Shown here piece after piece: positions 49,432-60,527 of a stretch of 64,000 bases of DNA. Positions within the stretch are counted from its first letter, which is position 1. Every line of letters begins with the position of its first letter. The translations under genes and the position numbers were made by a program. The stretch lies in the NCBI GenBank assembly GCA_029465975.1, contig CM055746.1, forward strand, positions 1,219,001 through 1,283,000, given 5' to 3'. The notes beneath the pieces were generated by a model. The model saw only the letters and a list, made by a program, of their open reading frames with translations. It made no database searches and was not told the DNA's origin. The DNA comes from Dallia pectoralis (lineage: Eukaryota; Chordata; Actinopteri; Esociformes; Umbridae).

Positions 49432-49738
49432 ATACCAGATATGAACGTATACCAGATATGAACGTATACCAGATATGAACGTATACCAGATATGAACGTA
49501 TACCAGATATGAACGTATACCAGATATGAACGTATGCCAGATATGAACGTATGCCAGATATGAACGTATGCCAGATATGAACGTATGCCAGATATGAACG
49601 TATGCCAGATATGAACGTATGCCAGATATGAACGTATGCCAGATATGAACGTATGCCAGATATGAACGTATGCCAGATATGAACGTATGCCAGATATGAA
49701 CGTATGCCAGATATGAACGTATACCAGATACGAACATA
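49432..49738 (-). repeat. minisatellite, 17-bp unit x 18, variants in blocks
   Basis: CCAGATATGAACGTATA repeats with an A/G variant at the last position. The first six units carry TACC, the next eleven TGCC and the last TACC again. The 17-bp period leaves all three minus-strand frames open (SYLAYVHIWHTFISGIR), the source of the 218-codon frame there. Confidence 0.97.
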
Positions 49739-50194
49739 CTTTGTGTGACTGTAACCTTCTGTCCAAGCATCCGTTTGGTTCAACCACACCATATGCCCTC
49801 CAGATCTTTGGGATTGTCATCTTGACTGTATTCTTATTTTAAATAATTGGTCTCTTTCTGCTGAAAAATGATAAGAGAATATAAGAAATGACTGTTTTTG
49901 TAAGTCTGTGAAATGGCTGTAAGGGCGATTATTACCAGACAAAAACACATTAATGTGAGCAGATGTCCTGCTCCTCTGTAGTTTAGACTCTTCATTATCT
50001 GATTACTTCAAAGAAATTTGTGGCCCTATGAATCCTGGGATGTGGATAAACACAGTGAGAATTTGGTATAAAAATTGAATCAACTATAAAACATGGAATA
50101 TTGCATAATTGTATCGGAAATTTGACAGAAATGTGTACAAATGTGTGTCGAATGTTGGCCTATTTATGGTAGTAACCGAACTGATTTCATAATA

Positions 50195-51150
50195 TAGTAC
50201 TCTGTATTGAAGCATTACCTCTTATAGTACTCTGTATTGAAGCATTACCTCTTATAGTACTCTGTATTGAAGCATTACCTCTTATAGTACTCTGTATTGA
50301 AGCATTACCTCTTATAGTACTCTGTATTGAAGCATTACCTCTTATAGTACTCTGTATTGAAGCATTACCTCTTATAGTACTCTGTATTGAAGCATTACCT
50401 TCTATAGTACTCTGTATTGAAGAATTACCTTCTATAGTACTCTGTATTAAAGCATTACCTTCTATAGTACTCTGTATTGAAGCATTACCTCTTATAGTAC
50501 TCTGTATTGAAGCATTACCTCTTATAGTACTCTGTATTGAAGCATTACCTCTTATAGTACTCTGTATTGAAGCATTACCTCTTATAGTACTCTGTATTGA
50601 AGCATTACCTCTTATAGTACTCTGTATTGAAGCATTACCTTCTATAGTACTCTGTATTGAAGAATTACCTTCTATAGTACTCTGTATTAAAGCATTACCT
50701 TCTATAGTACTCTGTATTGAAGCATTACCTCTTATAGTACTCTGTATTGAAGCATTACCTCTTATAGTACTCTGTATTGAAGCATTACCTCTTATAGTAC
50801 TCTGTATTGAAGCATTACCTCTTATAGTACTCTGTATTGAAGCATTACCTCTTATAGTACTCTGTATTGAAGAATTACCTTCTATAGTACTCTGTATTAA
50901 AGCATTACCTTCTATAGTACTCTGTATTGAAGCATTACCTCTTATAGTACTCTGTATTGAAGCATTACCTCTTATAGTACTCTGTATTGAAGCATTACCT
51001 TCTATAGTACTCTGTATTGAAGCATTACCTTCTATAGTACTCTGTATTGAAGCATTACCTGTTATAGTACTCTGTATTGAAGGATTACCTCCTATAGTAC
51101 TCTGTATTGAAGCATTAACTCTTATAGTACACAATACTCTGTATTGAAGC
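50195..51150 (-). repeat. minisatellite, 30-bp unit x 32, with higher-order structure
   Basis: TAGTACTCTGTATTGAAGCA followed by TTACCTCTTA repeats in strict 30-bp register. A marked group of variant units (AGAATTACC, then GTATTAAAGC, with TTCTATAG joins) appears at 50421, 50661 and 50871, spaced 240 and 210 bp. Blocks of eight and seven units were therefore copied. On the minus strand the unit codes for GNASIQSTIR/E without a stop over 321 codons. I treat this as an artefact of the 30-bp period. Confidence 0.97.
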
Positions 51151-51307
51151 ATTACTATAATACCAAAAACTGTGGTTGTTTATTCATTCATGTTATTAGA
51201 AATTGTAAAACACAGCATTACTTATTAATTAATTATTTCTTAGGGGCCTACAAGGTTCCTATAGTCAGTAAATGATTGTTTCTGTTTAACTACACACTTT
51301 GTGTGTG

Positions 51308-51560
51308 ATGTATTCAGTGGTATTCAGTGGTATTCAGTGTGATGTATTCAGTGGTATTCAGTATGATGTATTCAGTGCGATGTATTCAGTGGTATTCTGT
51401 AGTGGTATTCAGTGTGATGTATTCAGTGGTATTCAGTGTGATGTATTCAGTGCGATGTATTCAGTGGTATTCTGTAGTGGTATTCAGTGTGATGTATTCC
51501 GTAGTGGTATTCCGTAGTGGTATTCAGTGTGATGTATTCCGAAGTGGTATTCAGTGTGTA
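51308..51560 (+). repeat. irregular tandem repeat of TATTCAGTG-type units
   Basis: Units TATTCAGTGG, TATTCAGTGTGATG and TATTCTGTAGTGG are shuffled. A larger block (TGCGATGTATTCAGTGG, then TATTCTGTAGTGG) is present twice, about 74 bp apart. Confidence 0.92.
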
Positions 51561-52741
51561 CCATAGCTTTCAGACAAGCAGGCTTCAGGGCTCAAAATCG
51601 TAGAAGTTGAACTTTGACAAAAGCAATTGGGTGATTCTCGCGAAATTAGACTTATGAGGTGTCATAAAACATTTTGATGATAAAAGTAAATGCTATCAAA
51701 ATAAGAAGGATACCGTTATAAACATCTCTTCATGTACGATTTTGCACATGATTTCAAATGAAATCATGAATACGAATTTTGTTTTTTTCAACATTTAAAG
51801 GGAAATTTCTCATTACCGCAACGTGTCCATGACTGGATTTTGGTCCTTTGAGATGGAATTATTCATATTTAAAAAATATAAAAAATAAAAAGCTTCAGTG
51901 CATGTTATAATATAAACATTTACAGTAAAGAAACATGTGGTATTTGGTGATCATTGGTAAATGTAGTGACAATAATAAGGAATAAAAATGTGTCCAAGAC
52001 CAATTTTCTCATCCTCCGCAACAATTTTCAATCATTGTTTAAGTGCTCAAGGAACTATCATTTTTTAAGGAATTTGTTGTAAGGGACATAAATGACTGTG
52101 ACACTCAAAATGGCTATCAAGTAACCAGTTATAATTTTTTTTCTCCAGATAAAAGTAAAAATTTGGCGTGTCATAGTACCTACACGACTTTTTAGTTCTC
52201 ATTACTGAAACATGTGTTTGTGAAGTTATAAAAAATGTTGCAGTTAAATTTTTTTGATTACTATATACCCCATTATGGTCTAAATATAAAAAGATAGGGA
52301 ATGTTTAGCTAACTCTCATTTAGCTTCCACAGTTAGCAAGAATGTTTAAGGTCGCTCATCCTCCGCAACACCATTATCATTCACCGCAACAATTGAAGGC
52401 CTGTTGCGGTGGAGATACTCAATGTTTCGGTAATGAGAAACAGACTTATGAAGGAGGCACGCACACTATAACTGTTGCTCATTTTAATATAACTTGATAG
52501 TTTCCTTAAACGCTTCTTGAACAGATTGCGTAAACAAAATAGCTATTACAACCCCCCCAGCAAGGGTCACTAATTATTTTTTTTTTTTTAAATGCTTCCA
52601 CAAAAAGCAGTATGAATGCAGTATAGGCCACCTATTATTAATGCAATATTATTTACTATTTCATAGTTTTACTGTGAAACAATGTATTTTCTTTTTTACA
52701 AAATGTTACATTCAAGATGGCAATTGTGTATTTTGTTACAG

Positions 52742-52850
52742 ACAGTTGAAAAGAAAAGGGCATCAGCGAAAAACAGTCTGGCAAAGCATAGGGAGAAAAT
52801 ACACAGTAATCCAGTGTTACTTGAGGATTACAGAAGAATGGAGAGAGAGA
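52742..52850 (+). pseudogene. coding exon remnant of the 51.6-55.1 kb transposon
   Basis: An acceptor-like TGTATTTTGTTACAG ends at 52741. The frame after it reads TVEKKRASAKNSLAKHREKI, then HSNPVLLEDYRRMERER. This is a highly basic, helical stretch. It resembles the N-terminal part of several uncharacterised fish proteins with repeated NPxxxxEYRRKERERYRxR-like segments (from memory, not checked). After RMERER the frame enters the GAGAGAGG array and loses any protein character (SGVRVIMGKGERGQG). It may be the surviving part of the element's own gene, cut by repeat expansion. Confidence 0.4.
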
Positions 52851-54347
52851 GGTCAGGGGTCAGGGTGATAATGGGGAAAGGAGAGAGAGGTCAGGGGTCA
52901 GGGTGATAATAGGGAAAGGAGAGAGAGGTCAGGGGACAGGGTGATAATAGGGAAAGAAAGGAGAGAGAGGTCAGGGGACAGAGTGATAATAGGGAAAGGA
53001 GAGAGGTCAGGGGTCAGGGTGATAATAGGGAAAGGAGAGAGAGAGAGAGGTCAGGGGACAGGGTGATAATAGGGAAAGAAAGGAGAGAGAGGTCAGGGGT
53101 CAGGGTGATAATAGGGAAAGAAAGGAGAGAGAGGTCAGGGGACAGAGTGATAATAGGGAAAGGAGAGAGGTCAGGGGTCAGGGTGATAATGGGGAAAGGA
53201 GAGAGAGAGAGAGAGGAGTCAGGGGACAGAGTGATAATAGGGAAAGGAGAGAGGTCAGGGGACATGATGATAATAGGGAAAGGAGAGAGGTCAGGGGTCA
53301 GGGTGATAATAGGGAAAGAAAGGAGAGAGGTCAGGGGACAGAGTGATAATAGGGAAAGGAGAGAGGTCAGGGGTCAGGGTGATAATAGGGAAAGGAGAGA
53401 GAGGTCAGGGGTCAGGGTGATAATAGGGAAAGGAGAGAGAGGTCAGGGGTCAGGGTGATAATAGGGAAAGGAGAGAGAGGTCAGGGGTCAGGGTGATAAT
53501 AGGGAAAGAAAGGAGAGAGAGGTCAGGGGACAGAGTGATAATAGGGAAAGGAGAGAGGTCAGGGTCAGGGTGATAATAGGGAAAGGAGAGAGAGAGAGAG
53601 GTCAGGGGACAGGGTGATAATAGGGAAAGGAGAGAGGTCAGGGGACAGGGTGATAATAGGGAAAGGAGAGAGGTCAGGGGTCAGGGTGATAATAGGGAAT
53701 GGAGAGAGAGGTCAGGGGTCAGGGTGATGATAGGGAAAGGAGAGAGAGGTCAGGGGACAGGGTGATAATAGGGAAAGAGAGAGAGAGGTCAGGGGTCAGG
53801 GTGATAATAGGGAAAGGAGAGAGAGGGCAGGGGTCAGGGTGATAATAGGGAAAGAGAGAGAGAGAGAGGTCAGGGGTCAGGGTGATAATGGGGAAAGGAG
53901 AGAGAGAGGTCAGGGGTCAGGGTGATGATAGGGAAAGGAGAGAGAGGTCAGGGGTCAGGGTGATGATAGGGAAAGGAGAGAGAGGTCAGGGGACAGGGTG
54001 ATAATAGGGAAAGAAAGGAGAGAGAGGTCAGGGGTCAGGGTGATAATAGGGAAAGAAAGGAGAGAGAGGTCAGGGGCAGGGTGATAATAGGAAAAGAGAG
54101 AGAGAGAGGTCAGGGGTCAGGGTGATAATAGGAAAAGAGAGGTCAGGGGTCAGGGTGATAATAGGGAAAGAGAGGTCAGGGGACAGGGTGATAATAGGGA
54201 GAGGTCAGGGGTCAGGGTGATAATAGGGAAAGAGAGGTCAGGGGTCAGGGTGATAATAGGGAAAGAAAAGAGAGAGAGGTCAGGGGTCAGGGTGATAATA
54301 GGGAAAGAAAAGAGAGAGAGGTCAGGGGTCAGGGTGATAATAGGGAG
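52846..54347 (+). repeat. purine-rich G-run minisatellite, 34-48 bp unit, 1.5 kb
   Basis: The unit is GGTCAGGGGTCAGGGTGATA then ATAGGGAAAGGAGAGAGA. Length varies in the GA run and by an optional AAAGAAAGG, and GGGGTCA/GGGGACA alternate. There are about 38 copies. Nearly every unit holds three or four G-runs on the plus strand and is strongly purine-biased. It abuts the coding remnant whose last codons are GAGAGAGAGAGG-rich, from which it may have grown. Confidence 0.97.
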
Positions 54348-54383
54348 AAATATAACTTGGATTCATTGTTTTGACCAACACTT

Positions 54384-54414
54384 GCACACACACACACAGA
54401 CACACACACACTGA
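54384..54414 (+). repeat. (CA)n microsatellite
   Basis: CACACACACACACAGACACA-type tract just after the purine-rich array, inside the transposon. Confidence 0.95.
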
Positions 54415-55279
54415 CAACGCTTCACCCAAGTTGGGATAGCAGATAGCATGGGGGGGTGGCTTGGTTTGTTTTTATTGGGTTGTGAATAAAAAATTGTATG
54501 CGTTTTAAATATGTAGGCATAAAACCCCTTTGTCAACAGTGAATGTGTGAGCTAAATCTCATTTCCGAAACAATGATCCTCACTACCGAAATGGCATTTT
54601 CATTACCGCAACATGTATCTTTTTTACCAATTAAGTGATAATAAGATAATCATATTTTGTTTTAAAATGTATATATGTTTTATACAACACTACTTATTTA
54701 AGGTCTGCTACATAACAAAAGTGTATGTTATCTATTAGTAAAACAATTAAATAAAAGAAATTGTAAATCATCACGTATGTTTCGGTAATGAGAGAAAATA
54801 AGGAAATTACAAAACATAATAAATATGAAAAAGTAATCTCTCCAGAGTTTTACATAGCTTTGAGCATGAGAAATAAAAGTCTACTTTAACATTAGCCAAA
54901 AATACAAGTTTCTAACCATATATTTAATGTAATGTCATGTTGCGGTAATGATAATTTTTTATGGACTTCATCTGAAAAATGTAAATAATTATATAGGAAA
55001 TATTTTTTTAATCTCCTAAAAATAATGGTCTTAGTAAGTTCCGACCTTAATCTTATATGTGCAAAAAGAAAATTGGCTTCAAGGGAATTTTAAAAATTCT
55101 GATGCTGGACACCTTCTAAATCTGGATTTCGTGAGAATCACCCAATTGTCTGGATAATGCATCCTAAATCCAAACCCCGAACACTAAAGTGGAAATTGAA
55201 TTCTAAGATGCTAAAACACTCAACTTCACTCAAAAGTTATAGTTTTGTAGCAAACACACAATTTTTTATTTCAAACCAG

Positions 55280-55543
55280 GTTTGTGGAACAAGGTTCCAT
55301 CGTCACACCTCCCCGGTTCCATCAACAACATCTATGTTCTCGCTCTGTGTGAGGGATTGTTCTGTGCTCAGTGCAGTGGATGCTGAAGAAATATGGCCAG
55401 ATTTCTCCCTCCAGCGCTTCGAGCTTCGTCCCCTCCCCCATATCTCCTATGCGACAAATCTGGAAGAGAAGTCTCACATACATTCGCCATGCTCTACTCT
55501 GGCAACGGATGCGTCGTTCCTCCCCACGCTAGCTAACTCCTAA
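55280..55543 (+). CDS. unrecognised exon-like open frame
   Basis: After an acceptor-like TTTTTTATTTCAAACCAG (ends 55279) an 87-codon frame runs to a TAA at 55541. It contains TRFHRHTSPVPSTTSMFSLC, then AEEIWPDFSLQRFELRPLPH. GC content rises sharply against the AT-rich flank. I recognise no family. It could be a terminal exon or part of a dispersed repeat lying just outside the transposon end at 55143. Confidence 0.2.
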   Translation, partial: VCGTRFHRHTSPVPSTTSMFSLCVRDCSVLSAVDAEEIWPDFSLQRFELRPLPHISYATNLEEKSHIHSPCSTLATDASFLPTLANS

Positions 55544-55599
55544 TCTTTGTTAGTATTACTTTCAGCAGAGAGATATTTTGTTCTCTCTGCTGCACTGCA

Positions 55600-55791
55600 G
55601 TGGAGGCCTTGCCGGTTTGTGCAGAGTTCACCACCCACAGTAATCCTCTTGTCATTAACATGGGAGATTGGAAAGACTCGCAATCTGAGCATTTGAATGG
55701 GTCTGGTTCAGCGGCGCGGGACAACAGTGGTCAGTTGAGACTGCATGGTGCCGTGCTCTTAGTCAAATCGCCTTTTGACTCGTCAGGATGA
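55600..55791 (+). CDS. second unrecognised exon-like open frame
   Basis: A good pyrimidine tract and acceptor (TTGTTCTCTCTGCTGCACTGCAG, ends about 55598) precedes a 63-codon frame without a near ATG. It reads VCAEFTTHSNPLVINMGDWK, then HLNGSGSAARDNSG, and ends at a TGA at 55789. Composition is protein-like but no family is recognised. It may go with the frame at 55280 or be part of a dispersed element. Confidence 0.2.
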   Translation: MEALPVCAEFTTHSNPLVINMGDWKDSQSEHLNGSGSAARDNSGQLRLHGAVLLVKSPFDSSG

Positions 55792-55794
55792 AGG

Positions 55795-56424
55795 AAGGTG
55801 TTGACCTGGATATAAGGAACCATTACTGCTGTGTTACTGCTGTGTTAAAGCTGTGTTACTGCTGTGTTAAAGCATCCACAATGACTCATTGCAGATTTAA
55901 CTGTGGAATGTCCTAAAGCAAATATCCAGTGAGTTTCAGATGAAACTTTGTATGACAATTGCATGCGATTAAGGATTTTGAATATCACACAAAGTATATT
56001 CAAAGTAGGTTTATAGTGTTTAACTGTTAATGTATGTTGTTTGTTTCTGTTTTGTACTGTGCAATTATTTAAGCGTGTGTATTTTACCAACTAAGAATAA
56101 CAGCGCGGTGTGAGTTTCCATCCATACATTTTATGTAAGCAGATGTACTGAGACATTTGGCTCACGCGTGCTTGGAATTGATCAGGTGTTTCCTGTGGTA
56201 TTGATTGTTCATGCGTATAAGAGCTGTAAATATGTAGTCTTAGTTCTGTCTTTTGTTTTTGGAGCTTGTGTTCGGTGTCAAGTAAATCATTCAAAACCAC
56301 CTGAATGCTACGGCAGAAGTATCACAATTTACTGTTTACCTGAGGCTTTTGTCGCAGAATTAAAAGCAACACCAATAGAAGCCACTGATCAAATTAGAAT
56401 TTGCATAAAAATAGGTCAGAGCTC
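55795..56424. other. non-coding stretch, nothing recognised
   Basis: A small shuffled repeat of TTACTGCTGTGTTAAAGC-type sequence lies at 55823-55873. Otherwise no gene or transposon end is supported. Confidence 0.4.
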
Positions 56425-56630
56425 AGGCAGTGCAGTTTTGGAGTTATAAGGACAGATGAGACAAAGGCGAACCTTTATCAACCTATTTGGAAGGCAAACG
56501 GAATTCAGAAGTGTACAGAAGCATCTTGGCTACCAAACACACTGCCAACACAAGCAAGGAATTCACCAGGGGGAGAAAAAGGAACATTCTAGACTGGACA
56601 AGTCTGTCTCCTGATTTAAATGAGACTTAT
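56425..56630 (+). pseudogene. Tc1/mariner transposase fragment (weak)
   Basis: RTDETKANL near 56449 resembles the first catalytic Asp motif of Tc1-like transposases (usually WTDETK). LDWTSLSPDLNET near 56592-56630 resembles the segment before the third catalytic residue (LDWPAQSPDLNPIE). The sequence between is shortened and altered. The match rests on two short motifs in the right order. Confidence 0.45.
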
Positions 56631-56690
56631 GTAGTACCCCCCTCCCCCAAAGAAAAAGAAAAACATGCAACAGCTCAAAATGTCTGCTAT

Positions 56691-57062
56691 AGAAAGTGCT
56701 CTATTGAGTTCTATGTTACCATATGGGAAGGGCAGAAAGTGCTCTATTGAGTTCTATGTTACCAAATGGGAAGGGCAGAAAGTGCTCTATTGAGTTCTAT
56801 GTTACCATATGGGAAGGGCAGAAAGTGCTCTATTGAGTTCTATGTTACCTTATGGGAAGGGCAGAAAGTGCTCTATTGAGTTCTATGTTACCATATGGGA
56901 AGGGCAGAAAGTGCTCTATTGAGTTCTATGTTACCATATGGGAAGGGCAGAAAGTGCTCTATTGAGTTCTATGTTACCTTATGGGAAGGGCAGAAAGTGC
57001 TCTATTGAGTTCTATGTTACCATATGGGAAGGGCAGAAAGTGCTCTATTGAGTTCTATGTTC
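56691..57062 (+). repeat. minisatellite, 43-bp unit x 8.6
   Basis: AGAAAGTGCTCTATTGAGTT, CTATGTTACCATAT and GGGAAGGGC repeat with period 43. The only variable site is ACCATAT/ACCAAAT/ACCTTAT. Confidence 0.97.
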
Positions 57063-57767
57063 ATGGGTTTGTTACGGTAATTCATAGTGGTCAGTCATGT
57101 GGTTATTCTAACAGCCTGGGAGGCAAAATATAGCGGCTAGCACGGGCAATTCAATGAAGCTGCTGCACAAGCCGGTAAATGTTCTACTTTTCAAGCCTAG
57201 AAATGTTTAGATCACTTCACAAAAAACGAACAACAAAGATATGCTAACAAGCAGCAAATCTAAGGCACTTGTGACCCATATACAGCCCCCAATGCGCTAT
57301 TTACACCTTTAATAACAACGACATCTGAAGCTGAACTTTGGTGATATGTGTATATATATATATATAGCTTGTGTAGAATCCATCCCATTATACTGCTACC
57401 AAAAATTAAGTTATATAAAAGTACAGACAGCTATCTATACCTTCGATCAGAGTGGGTCAATAATCCAGTCGTTTGAGAGGTGAAGGACAGGACATTCTTC
57501 ATTGTCAAAGTGAAGGTGAGGGCTAATTAATCTAAATTACAGTTGGTTCAATGGGTGGTCAATGTAGCTTAGTGCAGCCAGTATAACACAGAACCGTGAG
57601 ACGTAAATATGGTCAGCCAGAAGTTGGAGTTAATTCAAATAGACCTCAATTCAATTCTTGCATGCAGCTGTTTTCTATTGATTTATAAATACCAAAAATA
57701 AGTTCACATGACTCTGTTGCATTTGCCTGTTAATGTGGTAGACATCATCACTGAAACTCATGCAACA
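57063..57767. other. non-coding stretch, nothing recognised
   Basis: A short (TA)n at 57350-57365 is the only simple feature. Confidence 0.4.
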
Positions 57768-58027
57768 TCATAACCAAGCACTGTAGAGACCATAACCAAG
57801 CATTGTTGAGACCATAACCAAGCACTGTAGAGACATCATAGCCAAGCACTGTAGAGACCATAACCAAGCACTGTAGAGACCATAACCAAGCACCGTAGAG
57901 TCCAGAACCAAGCACTGTAGAGTCACCATAACCAAGCACTGTAGAGTCCAGAACCAAGCACTGTAGAGACCATAGCCAAGCACTGTAGAGACCATAGCCA
58001 AGCACTGTAGAGACATCATAGCCAAGC
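57768..58027 (-). repeat. minisatellite, 22/25-bp unit x 11
   Basis: CATAACCAAGCACTGTAGAGAC, with a three-base ATC insertion in some units (AGACATCATAGCC) and AGTCCAGAACC variants. Confidence 0.95.
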
Positions 58028-58029
58028 AA

Positions 58030-58088
58030 CCGTGTGCGGTTCCTTGTGCGTTTCCGTGTGTGGTTCCCTGTGCGGTTCCGTGTGCGGT
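58030..58088 (+). repeat. 12-bp tandem repeat x 5
   Basis: GTGTGCGGTTCC-type units with GTGCGTTTCC and GTGTGGTTCC variants, directly after the 22-bp array. Two unrelated arrays thus touch each other. Confidence 0.88.
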
Positions 58089-58645
58089 GCTGTCTCTGCG
58101 GTCTCTGACACTGAATACACAATACATAATAAAATGAACCTCCTCAGCTCTAATGCACCCCCAACCCCCCGATTATGGTGAGCATTTCTGTACCGGCAGA
58201 GAATGACTGATAGGCCCGGCTATAGCATTACGTTCCCCGGCCAGTTCGGAGCACGCCGTCTGTTCTGGAAGATAAACTACCTGACCAAGAAATAGATTTC
58301 TGGAAAGGACGGGCCAAATTATGAGCCATTTTTATTGTTGAGTAAAGATGTGGCGACGTTGAGATCCTGACACTCCTCTGGTAGAAACGGATTAACTGGA
58401 GACGAGCGTGTTTCCGAATGAAAGATGAGAGCTCCAAATCCCTGGAATAAGCACTCCCACCCCGGGGAAATCAAACTCGGAGGCAACTTGGAGAGTAACA
58501 TGTGTCAGACTCAGAATTTCAGTAAATCATACTTCCTACGCACTGGAAGGAAATGGTGTTCATGAAATAGGAATTTGAGATACTGAACACTGATGAGCCA
58601 AAACATTAATATCACTTACAGATTGACTAACGTTGTTTTTAAGTG

Positions 58646-58720
58646 TTTTTTTTTTTATTTAAGCTTTATTTAACCAGGTTGGCCGATTTTGAGAACACAT
58701 TCACATTTGTTCATCCTCTG
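58646..58720 (-). mobile_element. L2-type LINE/SINE 3' tail, minus strand
   Basis: Read on the minus strand, it has GAATGTGTTCTCAAAATCGG, CCAACCTGGTTAAATAAAGC, TTAAAT and an A-tail of about eleven bases. It is the same tail type as at 1571-1598, in the opposite direction. The body beyond 58720 is not recognised. Confidence 0.7.
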
Positions 58721-60525
58721 CTAACAAGGGCTCGTGTCGTCGTCTGGCTAGATGGGAAACATACGATCAGTTCCTGTTGGATGCAGGTGACCTGGAGCCG
58801 GAGTCAGGATCTAAACTAATTTGACTAGGGCTTATTGTTATGGCTGGATGACTGGGTAAGAGCTTCTCTGAAATGGTGAGGCTTGTGTGGTCAGCAGTGG
58901 TGAATCCCAGAGAGACAAATCACAGCAGGATGGGTCTGACCTAGCTTAAAGGTTCTGCAAATGTGTGCAATGTGTGTCTGTTTCATACAACAAATGTAAA
59001 AATATTATTTCTAACAACAATTCGTTTTTTTATTACATGTAACATTTGCTAGCAACAACCTGAGTGTGAGACATTGTGTCAAATAGTATTCTCATTCTGC
59101 ATGATTGGTTCAGACATCAGAATTAACCGACCTAAGCCTCACTTTCATGTTCTTCGTATGCTACTAAATGTTAAATAAAATCTCACTTTCTTTCAAGTCA
59201 GGGGCTAATCTGGCAACCTCAAAGTTCTATTTCATCTAAAATATGCATCAGTTCCTGTGCATTGAATCACCCCATCGGTATCACTTGCTCAGCAGGAGGG
59301 AGAAATTGTTCGCCCCTTTTTTGTATATGTATTCATGAAGGTTTCCAGAGACGTTGTGTCTCACCTACCCTGGACAGTGTAGTGGAAGCAGTGGCTAATC
59401 TACTGCAACAAAGAAACTTACTTTAAAAGCGATCGTTACGTGAGAAAAAATCTGGAGCTTTTGTCCATTAACCAGGTTCATTAAGCTATAGAAACGTGTT
59501 CATAACATTTAATATAGGCCCTTCATATTACATGGGAAATGCCCTTCAGTTAACTTGGGTTTCACTTAACCTGTGTAGTTGGCTTTTCACCACAAAAAGA
59601 CTGGGCTTTGAAGTGTGCTCACATGTCACTTGTTATTTTTCAATGCAGATAACGTCCACCCACAGTATTATTTAAACTGTGACGTCTGAAAATGCAATTG
59701 ACATCTTCACAGCTGTCTGCTAATCTGAAGACTGTCCATTTAGACAGTTAGGAGTTGTGAGGCCTCTCCATTGTAGTGGTTAGCTGCTCCGGCTATCATT
59801 TGATGTGTGCTAAAGTGATCCACAGAGGAGGAGAGAGGAGGAGAGGTTTGCTGCTCGCGGATGGAGCTTAACGCTCTCTCTCAAACTGCCAAGAGACGTC
59901 ACTGATGCCGTGACTTTGCCGTGAGTGCAAGTCCTTTTTATCTGGGCTAGACTGTGAATACCCTCCATTCTCACATGTCTGTTTGACAGAACCAGTGTGA
60001 AAATGAAGATTGTGTGAATTTGTTACACATTTCGAGGGGAGGCCAAGTCAGAGGAACCTCCTAGTCATTGAAATGTGTCCGAGCTTTATCGCTGTCTAAA
60101 ATAACGGTTCTTTATTATGTCAGGTGGTAATCACAATATGTTGGTAACATGACATTGCTTTCTTTAACTGTCATTCTGAAATAATGTAGGCCTGTTTAAG
60201 TCCACAGACCTCACATTTAATACAAGGTTCAAAAGACAGTATGATAACTATGCAGCCGTGTACTAAAATATGCTTTTTTCAATGTAGAGATTGTAGAGTG
60301 ATCCAAGACAAACGATAGGTTGTTTTTTTACGTGGTGACTGAAAATGCTTCATTCACTGACAAAATGTCCAGTAAACAGTTTTATTTCCGATGGCAATCA
60401 ATAATTTCATTCATGTTTCATTACTGAGAAACTGAATGATTTGTAGTGGACTACGTTCCAGGCATGACGTGCTGGATCCAAGATGGCACTGCCACTAACC
60501 AGTGTCTACCAGTAGCTTATTTTAA
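58721..60525. other. non-coding stretch, nothing recognised
   Basis: A GAGGAG-rich patch at 59826-59847 is the only local bias. No gene is supported. Confidence 0.4.
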
Positions 60526-60527
60526 GG

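Larger units (their letters stand above)
51629..55143. mobile_element. DNA transposon with 35-bp terminal and subterminal repeats, 3.5 kb
   Basis: The left end GGGTGATTCTCGCGAAATTA (51629) and the right end, whose complement reads GGGTGATTCTCACGAAATCC (55143 inward), are inverted. They stay similar to the GGTGTC motif about 35 bp in. Both are flanked by AATT (51625-51628, 55144-55147), a probable 4-bp duplication, though AT is also possible. Subterminal motifs CATTACCGCAAC, CATCCTCCGCAAC and their complements (TTGCGGTAATGA) recur at 51811, about 52010, 52358, 52380, about 54600, 54780 and 54942, pointing in both directions. Such clusters are usually transposase-binding sites. The interior holds a coding remnant and a 1.5-kb array. 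I do not assign a superfamily. Confidence 0.72.

Noticed and set aside
49114..49820. Minus-strand frames of 120-218 codons
   Set aside because: They are caused by the 17-bp stop-free array. The non-repeat parts differ between the frames and none has a recognisable domain.
50195..51150. CRISPR-like array (30-bp direct repeats)
   Set aside because: Units abut without unique spacers, the genome is eukaryotic and there are no cas genes.
50187..51152. 321-codon minus-strand frame with GNASIQSTIR repeats and Asn-X-Ser sites
   Set aside because: It is the direct result of a stop-free 30-bp unit. It has no signal peptide, no exon signals and no unique domain at either end.
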